Shown here piece by piece: positions 1 to 6,980 of a DNA stretch of 17,907 nucleotides; position 1 is the stretch's first letter; the number at the start of each line of letters is the position of its first letter. The position numbers were made by a program, and so were the translations under genes. The notes beneath the pieces are model-generated. The model was not told the DNA's origin, ran no database searches, and worked only from the letters and a program-made list of their open reading frames with translations. Where the stretch lies: assembly GCA_023247155.1 (NCBI GenBank), contig JAHFGZ010000004.1, forward strand, positions 22,590 to 40,496, given 5' to 3'. This stretch comes from Candidatus Omnitrophota bacterium. GTDB lineage: Bacteria > Omnitrophota > Gorgyraeia > Aquiviventales > Aquiviventaceae.

Positions 1-532
1 CCTGGGCTGCCGGCGCGACGAGCACGATCGTGCCGCACCCGAAGCGCCCCCCGGCGTTGCCGGTCGGCTGGCTGAAGTCGTCCGGTTGCTCATGCAGGAT
101 GATCGCCCGGCCCGCCACGCTGTAGGGGCCCCGGCTGAGGGTGACGCCGGGCAACAGGGCGGTCAACGTGCCGGAGCCGTCGGGGCCGACCTCGACGTTG
201 CCCAGATCTCCGGGGTGCGCTCGCGTCAGCCCGTCCGACGGCAGGAACCCGTGCGGCGCGCCGGCAGGATTGAAGTGCCCGCCGGCCGCGTCACCCCCCT
301 CCGAGCAATCGCCGTACTCGTGGATGTGCAGACCGTGCTTGCCTGGAGGCACGCCCATGACGTCCACGCGCACCTGCACGCCGTCCTGGGTGTCGGTCAG
401 GCTGGCGATGCCCAGGAGCGCCGGCGCCTCGCGCCGCTGCTCGATGAGCGCCCTCCCCTGCTCGGCCGACGCCCCCCCCGGCCAGAGTCCCAGCAGCAGC
501 CCGATCAATACCAACCTGCCGCGCATGCTCAT
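1..532 (-). CDS. sodC: Cu/Zn superoxide dismutase, 3' end cut by window edge
   Basis: Exported enzyme that converts superoxide to hydrogen peroxide and oxygen. About 177 residues are visible. An N-terminal signal peptide (MRGRLVLIGLLLGLWP, cleavage near ASA at 21-23) places it in the periplasm. The copper ligands H69, H71, H86 and H147 and the zinc ligands H86, H94, H106 and D109 have the spacing known for the family. C76 and C166 can form the conserved disulfide, and the typical QPTGNAGGRFGCG block is near the end. Only the last few residues should be missing. The ATG at 532 was chosen because AAGGAGG lies five bases upstream and the codon overlaps the stop of the preceding membrane-protein gene (ATGA); ATG 526 is an in-frame alternative. 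It is the last visible gene of a thiol-redox operon, which fits an oxidative-defence role. Confidence 0.95.
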   Translation of the reverse strand, partial: MSMRGRLVLIGLLLGLWPGGASAEQGRALIEQRREAPALLGIASLTDTQDGVQVRVDVMGVPPGKHGLHIHEYGDCSEGGDAAGGHFNPAGAPHGFLPSDGLTRAHPGDLGNVEVGPDGSGTLTALLPGVTLSRGPYSVAGRAIILHEQPDDFSQPTGNAGGRFGCGTIVLVAPAAQ

Positions 533-1179
533 TCCGTCCTCCTTGTGTTGTCCCGCCAGGCCCCCGTGGCCAGCAGGAGCCCCGCGATGGCGAGGAGCGC
601 CAGCACCAGCTTCCAGCCCTGCGCGGGATCGGTCAGCGAGTAGCCCAGGTACACGAACGCGATGCTCCACGGGATGAGGCCGAGCACCGTGGCGAACGCG
701 AAGGGGATGAAGCGCACCTGGGTGCACCCCACCCAGTAGTTCTGCACGTCGAACGGGAAGTTGGGGATGAGCCGAATCAGCAGCACCGTCTTGAAGCTGT
801 TGCGGCCGAGCCGGGCGTTGAGCGACGCCGCGCGGCCCCTGAGGAGCTTCGCGACGGCGTCCCGCCCGAGCAGCCGCGCGATGCCGAACTGGCCGCAGGC
901 CCTAGTCGTCGCCCCCGCCAGGGCCGCGAGCGTGCCCCAGAGCGGCCCGAAGGCCAGCCCCCCGGTGATCGTCATCACGCTCGCCGGCAGGGGCACCAGG
1001 GGCTGCCCGTAGGTGGCGAGGTAGATCGCCGGGGCCCACATGCCGAAGGACAGCACGAACGCCCGGACTCGCTCCGGGGTGATGCGCGTGAGGTCCACCC
1101 CGAGCGCCGCCAGGCCCCAGGCGAGCCCCGCGACGATGAGGGCAAACGCCGCCACCCTCATCCACGCTGATCTGTCCAT
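529..1179 (-). CDS. TVP38/TMEM64 family (VTT/SNARE-associated domain) membrane protein
   Basis: A 216-residue integral membrane protein of the VTT/DedA-like superfamily; members are thought to act in lipid or ion transport, but the substrate here is unknown. Visible are an N-terminal helix (MRVAAFALIVAGLAWG), the re-entrant segment MTITGGLAFGPLWGTLAALA and the second conserved block RLIPNFPFDVQNYWVGC, followed by PFAFATVLGLIPW and a hydrophobic C-terminal helix. The ATG at 1179 lies 19 bases after the DsbA-like gene stop; the Shine-Dalgarno signal is weak. An open frame continues further upstream, but that part is antisense to the DsbA-like gene and has no family similarity. The stop overlaps the sodC start by four bases, so the two are probably translationally coupled. 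In a redox operon it may supply a membrane partner, which is inference only. Confidence 0.88.
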   Translation of the reverse strand: MDRSAWMRVAAFALIVAGLAWGLAALGVDLTRITPERVRAFVLSFGMWAPAIYLATYGQPLVPLPASVMTITGGLAFGPLWGTLAALAGATTRACGQFGIARLLGRDAVAKLLRGRAASLNARLGRNSFKTVLLIRLIPNFPFDVQNYWVGCTQVRFIPFAFATVLGLIPWSIAFVYLGYSLTDPAQGWKLVLALLAIAGLLLATGAWRDNTRRTE

Positions 1180-1198
1180 GCGGGCACGGACCCGACGC

Positions 1199-1987
1199 TC
1201 AGCGCTCGGCGGGCAACAGCTCCTTGATCTTCGTCTCAAACGCGCTGTACGGCTGCGCGCCGATGATCGTGGGGCCTTCCACGGTGTTGCCGGATGACGT
1301 CCCGAGGACGAAGGAGGGCGTGCCGGAAAGGCCCGCCGCGGTCGCGTCGGCCAGATCGCGCTGGACGTCCGCCTGGTACTGGTCGCTGTCAAGACAGGTC
1401 CGGAAGCGATCCGTGTTCAGGGAGAGCTCCCCCGCGTACTTCAGCATGTTCTCCCGGCTCAGCGCGCTGGAATTGACCAGGAGCAGGTGCCGCATCTTCC
1501 AGTAGGCCTCGGGGTGCTGGTCGCCGGCGCAGCGGGTGGCCCGCGCCGCGTTCGTGGCCTCTCCATGGAACGGCAGCGGCAGGTCCCGGCTGACGAAGCG
1601 CACCAGCCCTGTGTCGATATAGTTCTTCTTCAGCTCCTCGAACGCCGACTCGTGGAACCGAGTGCAGAAGGGACACTGGTAATCCGCAAACTCGACCAGC
1701 GTCAGCGGCGCGTCCGCCTTGCCCATCGAGAACGCGTGCTCGATCGAGATCTTCGCCGTGCTGGACTGCGCCGGCGGCTGGGCAGCGGCCGCAGGCTGGC
1801 CCGGCGGCGCCGCGGCCCATGGCGGCGCCTGCTGCCGCTCCAGCAGCGCGCGGATCTCCTTCAGCTCGCTGAGGATGGCCTCGCCCTGCTCCGTCGTGAT
1901 GCCGCCGGCCCAAGCCCCAACGGGCCACGCGAGCGCTGCCCCGAGCCACGCCGCGAGAGACCACAGCCTCGTGTGATGCGCCCTCAT
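1199..1987 (-). CDS. DsbA-like thiol:disulfide oxidoreductase
   Basis: A 262-residue exported thioredoxin-fold protein that probably makes or rearranges disulfides in periplasmic proteins. In order: a signal peptide (residues 1-27, ending VGAWA), a short helical stretch around TTEQGEAILSELKEIRALLE that could form a coiled coil, a Pro/Ala-rich linker (53-75), then the DsbA-like domain with active site CPFC at 105-108 in FADYQCPFC and the cis-proline loop SGTPSF at 221-226. Two further cysteines, C153 and C198, could form a second disulfide. The ATG at 1987 follows a strong GAGGAGG and overlaps the stop of the DUF255 gene by four bases. Family membership is clear; whether it works as oxidase, isomerase or reductase is not visible. 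No dsbB, dsbD or ccdA lies in the window, so its redox partner is unknown. Confidence 0.93.
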   Translation of the reverse strand: MRAHHTRLWSLAAWLGAALAWPVGAWAGGITTEQGEAILSELKEIRALLERQQAPPWAAAPPGQPAAAAQPPAQSSTAKISIEHAFSMGKADAPLTLVEFADYQCPFCTRFHESAFEELKKNYIDTGLVRFVSRDLPLPFHGEATNAARATRCAGDQHPEAYWKMRHLLLVNSSALSRENMLKYAGELSLNTDRFRTCLDSDQYQADVQRDLADATAAGLSGTPSFVLGTSSGNTVEGPTIIGAQPYSAFETKIKELLPAER

Positions 1988-4179
1988 CGTGCCTCCTCTC
2001 TCGCCCCCTCCAGCAGGGAGACCATCTTGGCCACATCGGTCGTCGGAAAGTTGCACACGTAGTGTTCGCAGACGTAGGCGGTGGCCTTGCCGTCCAGGGG
2101 GCGCTGCGCCTGGATGAATGGGATGAGCGCCTCGATCTCCCCGGCCGCATCATTCGCGGGGTGCAGCGCCAGGACCGCGCGGGGGAGGAATCGCTCGTGG
2201 ACCGCCCGGACCATCGCGCGGGTATCGGCGGCTTGGGGATCGCCTGCGACCACAATCTCCTGCGAGGGACCGAGCCAGAAGTCGACGGCGATCAACAACT
2301 GCGGGAAGGCGGTGGGAGACTGATGCGCCTGGCCGGAGAAGGCCATGAGCTGCCGCTCCGCGTAGCCCTGGAGGTCGCGGTCCGTCGTCAAGGTCCCGAG
2401 GCGCACGAGGTTCAGCGCGGCGACCGAGTTGCCTGACGGGATCGCCCCGTCGTAGAGCTCCTTGGTCCTGGCGATCAACGGCTCGTTGCGCTCGCCGCTG
2501 AAGAAGCAGCCGCCGCTTGTGTCATCCCAGAAGAGCCGCACCATCTCCTTCGTCAACCGCACCGCCTCCGCGAGCCACCGGGTCTCAAAGGTGGTCTCGT
2601 AGAGGTCCGTGAGGCCCCACGCGAGGAAGGCGTAGTCATCCAGGAAGGCCGGAATCCCCGCCTCGCCATCCCGGTAGCGATGCAGCAGCGTGCCCTGAGC
2701 GGAGTCGAAGGGGCGCCCCTGGTCCTGCATCCGCTCCAGGAGGAAGCGCGCGGCCTCCCGCGCGGCCTCAGCGTAGCGCGGCTCATCGAGGACGCGCGAG
2801 CCGTAGGCGAGCGCGCCGATCATCAGCCCGTTCCAGTCGGTGAGGATCTTGTCATCGAGATGCGGTCGCTGCCGCCGGCCCCGGGCGGCGAGCAGCTTGG
2901 CGCGCGCCGAGCTCATCCGGCGGCGGAGGTCCTCCGGCGAGAGCCCGTCGCGCCGGGCGAAGGCGTCGAGCGGATCCTGGATCGACAGGATGGTCGTCCC
3001 ATGCTCAAAGTTGCCCGCCGGTGTCACCCCGTAGAAGCGCTGAACGCGGTCCGCCTCCTCAGGACCGAGGACCTGCTCAATCTCCTGCGGCGTCCAGACG
3101 TAGTACTCGCCCTCCTTCCCCACCTCGCCCGCGTCCTCGGCGGAACGGAAGGCTCCTTGCGGGTCGCGCAGGTCGCGCAGCACGTACTCGAAGATGTCTC
3201 GGGCCGCCTCGGCGTATGGCGGCTTGCCGGTGGCCTGGTGCGCCTCCAGGTAGGTCCGCGCCAGGAGCGCCTGGTCGTAGAGCATCTTCTCAAAGTGCGG
3301 GACCAGCCACTGGGGGTCGGTCGAATAGCGGTGGAAGCCGCCGCCGAGATGATCATGGATGCCGCCGCGGGCCATGGCTTCCAGCGTGGCTTCAACCATC
3401 GCCAGCGTCTCGGGGTCGCGGGTGCGGGACCAGCTCCGGAGCAGGAAGGAGAGGCTGTGGCTCCGCGGAAACTTCGGCGCCCCACCGAACCCGCCATGGG
3501 CGGCATCGTACTGCTGGGCGAACTGCCGGGTGGCCGCCTCGAGGAGTGACGTCGCAAGCGGCATCGAGGAGCCGGCGCCCGCGCTGGCCTGGATGGCCTG
3601 CGCGAGGGACTGGCCGGAGCGGAGCAGCTCCTCCCGCCGGGTCTTCCAGGCCTCGGCGACCGAGTGCAGCACCGTCGTGAATCCCGGACGCCCCCACCGA
3701 TCCTCCGGCGGGAAATACGTCCCGCCGTAGAACGGCTGGCCCTCAGGGGTCAGGAACACGGTCATGGGCCAGCCGCCGCTGCCCGTCATCGCCTGCACCG
3801 CGCTCATGTAGAGCGCGTCGATGTCCGGGCGCTCCTCCCGGTCGACCTTGATCGCCACGACGGTGTCGCGCATGAGCTGGGCGATCTCGGGGTCGTCAAA
3901 GGACTCCTGCTCCATCACGTGACACCAGTAGCAGGTCGAGTAGCCGACCGAGAGCATCACCGGCTTCCCCTCCTGTTTCGCCCTGGCAAAGGCCTCCGGC
4001 CCCCAGGGATACCAGTCCACCGGGTTGTACGCGTGCTGGAGCAGGTACGGGCTCTTCTCGCGGATGAGCCGGTTCGGGCTGCGGCCCTTCGCATCGACAG
4101 GCATGGGGTCCTCAGGCGGCGGAGCGGACTGCCGGACAACCAGAGCACCGGCCACCACGAGGACCGCGCCTGCCGCCAC
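1984..4179 (-). CDS. DUF255 thioredoxin-like protein of the YyaL/SPATA20 family
   Basis: A large protein (731 residues from the GTG at 4179) combining an N-terminal thioredoxin-like DUF255 domain with an (alpha/alpha)6-barrel of the six-hairpin glycosidase type. The hallmark SPYLLQHAYNPVDWYPWG is followed by the redox motif CYWC (C83, C86) and by GGWPMTVFLTPEGQPFYGGT. The C-terminal two-thirds carry the family signatures DDKILTDWNGLMIGAL and AIPSGNSVAALNL. The biochemical role of the family is not settled. Before the domain lies a hydrophobic stretch (GAVLVVAGALVV) that could anchor it in the membrane; most relatives start directly at PNRL. The GTG at 4179 lies 20 bases after the trxB stop with GGGGA upstream. 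A TTG at 4239 would add three arginines before the anchor but overlaps trxB by 41 bases, and ATG 4104 would remove the anchor. The neighbours suggest a redox relay. Confidence 0.9.
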   Translation of the reverse strand: MAAGAVLVVAGALVVRQSAPPPEDPMPVDAKGRSPNRLIREKSPYLLQHAYNPVDWYPWGPEAFARAKQEGKPVMLSVGYSTCYWCHVMEQESFDDPEIAQLMRDTVVAIKVDREERPDIDALYMSAVQAMTGSGGWPMTVFLTPEGQPFYGGTYFPPEDRWGRPGFTTVLHSVAEAWKTRREELLRSGQSLAQAIQASAGAGSSMPLATSLLEAATRQFAQQYDAAHGGFGGAPKFPRSHSLSFLLRSWSRTRDPETLAMVEATLEAMARGGIHDHLGGGFHRYSTDPQWLVPHFEKMLYDQALLARTYLEAHQATGKPPYAEAARDIFEYVLRDLRDPQGAFRSAEDAGEVGKEGEYYVWTPQEIEQVLGPEEADRVQRFYGVTPAGNFEHGTTILSIQDPLDAFARRDGLSPEDLRRRMSSARAKLLAARGRRQRPHLDDKILTDWNGLMIGALAYGSRVLDEPRYAEAAREAARFLLERMQDQGRPFDSAQGTLLHRYRDGEAGIPAFLDDYAFLAWGLTDLYETTFETRWLAEAVRLTKEMVRLFWDDTSGGCFFSGERNEPLIARTKELYDGAIPSGNSVAALNLVRLGTLTTDRDLQGYAERQLMAFSGQAHQSPTAFPQLLIAVDFWLGPSQEIVVAGDPQAADTRAMVRAVHERFLPRAVLALHPANDAAGEIEALIPFIQAQRPLDGKATAYVCEHYVCNFPTTDVAKMVSLLEGAREEAR

Positions 4180-4198
4180 CAGCGTTCCCCGACCTATG

Positions 4199-5149
4199 TT
4201 AGCGCGCGTCGTGCTCCGCGAGCCAGCGCTCGCAGTCAAGGGCGGCCATGCAGCCGCTGCCGGCGGCGGTCACGGCCTGCCGGTACGTCTTATCCTGCAC
4301 GTCGCCGCAGGCGAAGACGCCGGGCACCGAGGTGACTGTGCTCCCCGGCGTCGTGATGAGGTAGCCGTGGTCGTCCATCTTCAGCTGCCCGGTGAAGCGT
4401 GCCGTGTTGGGATCAAAGCCGATCGCGTAGAACAGCCCCCCGCAGGCCAGCTCCCGCTCCCGCTTCGTCGTGACGTCCTTGAGCGTCACCGCGGAGACGG
4501 CGTCCTGCCCGAGCACGTCGGTCACCACCGTGTTCCAGAGGACCTCAATCGTCGGGTGCTTGAGCACCCGCTCCTGCATGATCTTCGAGGCGCGCAGCTC
4601 CTTCCGGCGATGGACCAGATAGACCTTGGAGGCGAACTTCGTCAGGAAGGCGGACTCCTCAGCGGCCGAGTCGCCGCCGCCGACCACCACCAAGGCCTTC
4701 CCGCGGAAGACCGGCAGCGCCCCATCGCAGACGGCGCAGGCCGAGATGCCCTTGTTCCAGAGCCGCCGCTCGCCGGGCAGGTTGAGCCGCCGCGCGGTCG
4801 CCCCGGTCGCGATGATGAGGACGCGGGCGGTCACCTCGCGCTGGGCGGAGGCCACGACGAACGGCCGCCTGGAAAGGTCCGCCTTGGTGACATCCTCGGT
4901 GAAGATGCGCGTGCCAAACCGCAGCGACTGCTTCCGGAAGCCCTGCATCAGCTCCGGGCCCTGGATCCCGTCCGGAAACCCCGGGTAGTTCTCCACCTCG
5001 GTGGTGGTCATGAGCTGGCCCCCGGGGATGCCGCCGGCGGCATAGCCCTCGAACAGGACCGGCCTGAGGTTCGCCCTGGCGGTGTAGATGGCGGCCGTGT
5101 GCCCCGCTGGTCCCGAGCCGATGATGACGACCTGTTCCGGAGTGGCCAT
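4199..5149 (-). CDS. trxB: thioredoxin-disulfide reductase
   Basis: A 316-residue flavoprotein, the standard TrxB length, that passes electrons from NADPH through FAD and a cysteine pair to thioredoxin. Seen in the sequence: the FAD dinucleotide motif IIGSGPAG (9-16), GGQLMTTTEVENYPGF (43-58), ATGATAR (114-120), the active site CAVC at 138-141 followed by DG, the NADPH motif VVGGGDSAAEE (155-165) with HRRKELRAS (180-188) for the 2'-phosphate, and GVFACGDV near the end. The ATG at 5149 begins MATPEQVVIIGSGPAG; a longer open frame exists, but its extra residues are unlike TrxB. There is no clear Shine-Dalgarno sequence. The gene starts 14 bases after apt and is followed by three more thiol or membrane genes and sodC. 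No thioredoxin gene is present, so the natural substrate may be elsewhere or may be the DUF255 protein. Confidence 0.96.
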   Translation of the reverse strand: MATPEQVVIIGSGPAGHTAAIYTARANLRPVLFEGYAAGGIPGGQLMTTTEVENYPGFPDGIQGPELMQGFRKQSLRFGTRIFTEDVTKADLSRRPFVVASAQREVTARVLIIATGATARRLNLPGERRLWNKGISACAVCDGALPVFRGKALVVVGGGDSAAEESAFLTKFASKVYLVHRRKELRASKIMQERVLKHPTIEVLWNTVVTDVLGQDAVSAVTLKDVTTKRERELACGGLFYAIGFDPNTARFTGQLKMDDHGYLITTPGSTVTSVPGVFACGDVQDKTYRQAVTAAGSGCMAALDCERWLAEHDAR

Positions 5150-5163
5150 GGGGGGTGCCGGGA

Positions 5164-5694
5164 TCAATACTGGATCAGGGAAATCACGGGATGAGGGGCG
5201 AGCCGTTCGCGGCCGTTGAGCGCGGTCAATTCGATGAGAAAGGCCAGCTCGATGATGCGCCCTCCGCATTGCTCGATGAGCTGGATGGTCGCCCCCATCG
5301 TCCCGCCGGTGGCCAGGAGGTCGTCCACGAGCAGCACGTTGGCGCCCTTGGCGAGGCCGTCCTGGTGGATCTCCAGCGTATCCTGGCCGTACTCCAGGGT
5401 GTAGCTGGCCTGGTAGGTTTTGTGGGGCAGCTTGCCCTTCTTGCGCACCGGGACGACGCCGATGCCCAGCTCGTAGGCGAGCGCCGAGCCGACGATCAGC
5501 CCGCGCGACTCGATGGCGATGACCGCGTCCGGCCGTTTGCCGTGATGGCGGGAGGCCAGCATCCGGATGGCCTGCCGGAACGCCGGGCCATGCCGGAGCA
5601 GCGGCGTGATGTCGCGGAACAGGATCCCCTTCGTCGGGAAATCCGGGATGTCGCGGATGTAGTCCGTGAGGCGGAGCTGGCCGTCCTGCCTCAT
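5164..5694 (-). CDS. apt: adenine phosphoribosyltransferase
   Basis: A 176-residue cytoplasmic enzyme that joins adenine and PRPP to give AMP and pyrophosphate. The PRPP-binding loop VLLVDDLLATGGT at 120-132 is canonical. The N-terminal DIPDFPTKGILFRDITPLL, the IESRGLIVG block (61-69) and PVRKKGKLP (82-90) are diagnostic of Apt rather than of other phosphoribosyltransferases. The ATG at 5694 overlaps the uppP stop (ATGA), so translation is probably coupled. The gene is downstream of a nucleoside phosphorylase cluster that should release adenine from methylthioadenosine, so it plausibly recycles that adenine, although uppP and a zinc-ribbon gene lie between them. Confidence 0.95.
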   Translation of the reverse strand: MRQDGQLRLTDYIRDIPDFPTKGILFRDITPLLRHGPAFRQAIRMLASRHHGKRPDAVIAIESRGLIVGSALAYELGIGVVPVRKKGKLPHKTYQASYTLEYGQDTLEIHQDGLAKGANVLLVDDLLATGGTMGATIQLIEQCGGRIIELAFLIELTALNGRERLAPHPVISLIQY

Positions 5695-6497
5695 GCGCCG
5701 CTCAGGGTCCACCAGACGACCGCGGCCAGCGCCAGCCGGTACCATCCAAACGACGCCAGGCCCCGCTGCGTCAGGTACTGGATGAACCCGCGGATCGCCA
5801 GGGCGGCGACCCCCGCCGCCCCCAGGAACCCGCTCGCCACCGAGAGGATCCCCGTCTCCTGCACGAGCGCCTGGCCGCCCAGGGAGGCATCGAAGAGCGT
5901 CGCCGCCCCGAGGGTCGGCAGCGCCAGGAGGAAGCTGTACTCGGCCGCCGCCGTCGCCGGGAAGCCGAGCAGCAGCCCCGCGACAATGGTCGCCATCGCC
6001 CGCGAGGTGCCGGGCCAGAGCGCCAGGCACTGCGCGAGCCCGATGAGCAGCGCCTCGCGTGAGGTGATCGACTCGATTCCGCGCGCCGGGCCCGAGGCCC
6101 TGCGGCTCCACTGATCCACCCCCAGCATCAGCACCCCGCCCGCCGCGAGGGCGGCCGCCACCGGGCCGATGGCGAAGAGATGCGCCTTGACCATCCGGTG
6201 CAGGAGCACCCCCACGGCGGCCGCCGGGAGAAAGCTCAGGATCAGGTTCCAGAACAGCCGGCGGCCCGCGGCATCGCGGCCCAGGAGCCCGCGCCACATC
6301 GCGGCCAGGCGGGCGTGGTAGAGCACCGCGACCGCTCCCAGGGCGCCGGCCTGGATGACGACCTCAAAGGTCTTGACGGCGTCGCCGGAGAGCCCCAGGA
6401 GATGCGTGACGAGGATGAGATGGCCGGTCGAGGAGATGGGCAGGAATTCCGTGAGCCCCTCCACGACGCCCAGAAGGAAGGCGTGGAGCGGATCCAT
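5691..6497 (-). CDS. uppP: undecaprenyl-diphosphatase
   Basis: A 268-residue polytopic membrane enzyme (BacA/UppP) that dephosphorylates undecaprenyl pyrophosphate to recycle the lipid carrier for peptidoglycan and other wall polymers; it also gives bacitracin resistance in some hosts. The first motif EGLTEFLPISSTGH (13-26) has the catalytic glutamate, and the second motif PGTSRAMATI (162-171) has the conserved arginine R166. Hydrophobic segments alternate through the whole length, as expected. The ATG at 6497 is chosen; the GTG immediately before it (6500) would also serve. The ribosome-binding site is weak. About 144 bases separate it from the zinc-ribbon gene upstream, so it may be read from that promoter or from an undetected one. 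Its stop overlaps the apt start by four bases. Confidence 0.95.
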   Translation of the reverse strand: MDPLHAFLLGVVEGLTEFLPISSTGHLILVTHLLGLSGDAVKTFEVVIQAGALGAVAVLYHARLAAMWRGLLGRDAAGRRLFWNLILSFLPAAAVGVLLHRMVKAHLFAIGPVAAALAAGGVLMLGVDQWSRRASGPARGIESITSREALLIGLAQCLALWPGTSRAMATIVAGLLLGFPATAAAEYSFLLALPTLGAATLFDASLGGQALVQETGILSVASGFLGAAGVAALAIRGFIQYLTQRGLASFGWYRLALAAVVWWTLSGA

Positions 6498-6641
6498 CAC
6501 CTGGAATCGGCAGGCATGGTCAGCGCGGGCATCCGTGCGTGGCGCGGGCGCATCACGCTACCAACTGCGGACACGCCCACCCCTGATGGACGCGAACGAG
6601 TGACGGAACGGCTGGTCGAGCGGGTCGGGAGCGCGCGGCGC
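6498..6641. other. gap between zinc-ribbon gene and uppP
   Basis: I inspected this 144-base spacer on both strands. It holds no convincing gene, tRNA, hairpin terminator or well-formed promoter. It may be untranslated leader for uppP if transcription comes through from the promoter at 6939-6965. Confidence 0.4.
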
Positions 6642-6824
6642 TTAGCGGCCGGGGCCTGCCCCTTTCCGCTTGGAGAAACAGTCCCTGCAGTAGACCGGGC
6701 GGTCTCCGCTGGGCTTGAACGGCACCTCGCATTCCTGTCCGCAGTCCGCACAGGTGGCTTTGTGCATCTCGCGAGGCCGACCCCCAAAACCGCCACCACC
6801 TCCTGGACCTCCACCGAACGGCAT
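6642..6824 (-). CDS. small CxxC-x17-CxxC zinc-ribbon protein
   Basis: A 60-residue protein with a glycine-rich N-terminus (PFGGGPGGGGGFGGRP) followed by one zinc-ribbon-like module. The cysteines are C-A-D-C, exactly seventeen residues, then C-R-D-C, which fits the known CxxC-x17-CxxC small-protein domain. An extra cysteine lies inside the spacer (GQEC). The tail is basic (SKRKGAGPGR), so nucleic-acid binding is possible but not shown. The ATG at 6824 is preceded by GAGGAGG, a strong ribosome-binding site. A promoter with both consensus hexamers lies about 115 bases upstream, so this gene is probably first in its transcription unit. Function is unknown in the family; it is often reported as a free-standing small protein in environmental bacteria. 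Confidence 0.85.
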   Translation of the reverse strand: MPFGGGPGGGGGFGGRPREMHKATCADCGQECEVPFKPSGDRPVYCRDCFSKRKGAGPGR

Positions 6825-6938
6825 GCACCCCTCCTCTTCCCGGGTCACGGATGCGGGCGCGCTTGGGCGTCCGCGCCTGACCCGGCTCACCATGCCTGCG
6901 CGGCGCCGGCCCTTGCGCGGCGGCCGCCAGACCCCGCC

Positions 6939-6965
6939 ATTATACCCCTCTGTCCCCCCTGTCAA
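6939..6965 (-). promoter_or_regulatory. sigma-70 type promoter with perfect hexamers
   Basis: On the minus strand the -35 TTGACA (6960-6965) and the -10 TATAAT (6939-6944) are both exact consensus. The spacer is only 15 bases and very G-rich, shorter than the usual 16-18. It lies between the stop of the aldolase-dehydrogenase gene (6981) and the zinc-ribbon start (6824), leaving a leader of about 105-110 bases, and may drive the whole run down to sodC. Confidence 0.7.
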
Positions 6966-6980
6966 CACAAAAACGTCAGG

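Noticed and set aside
4025..5194. A 389-codon plus-strand open frame opposite trxB
   Set aside because: trxB on the other strand is unambiguous (CAVC, FAD and NADPH motifs); this is a GC-driven shadow.
6498..6641. A tRNA-like GTTCGCGTC box in the spacer before uppP
   Set aside because: The flanking bases do not pair as a T-arm, and no anticodon or acceptor stem can be drawn.
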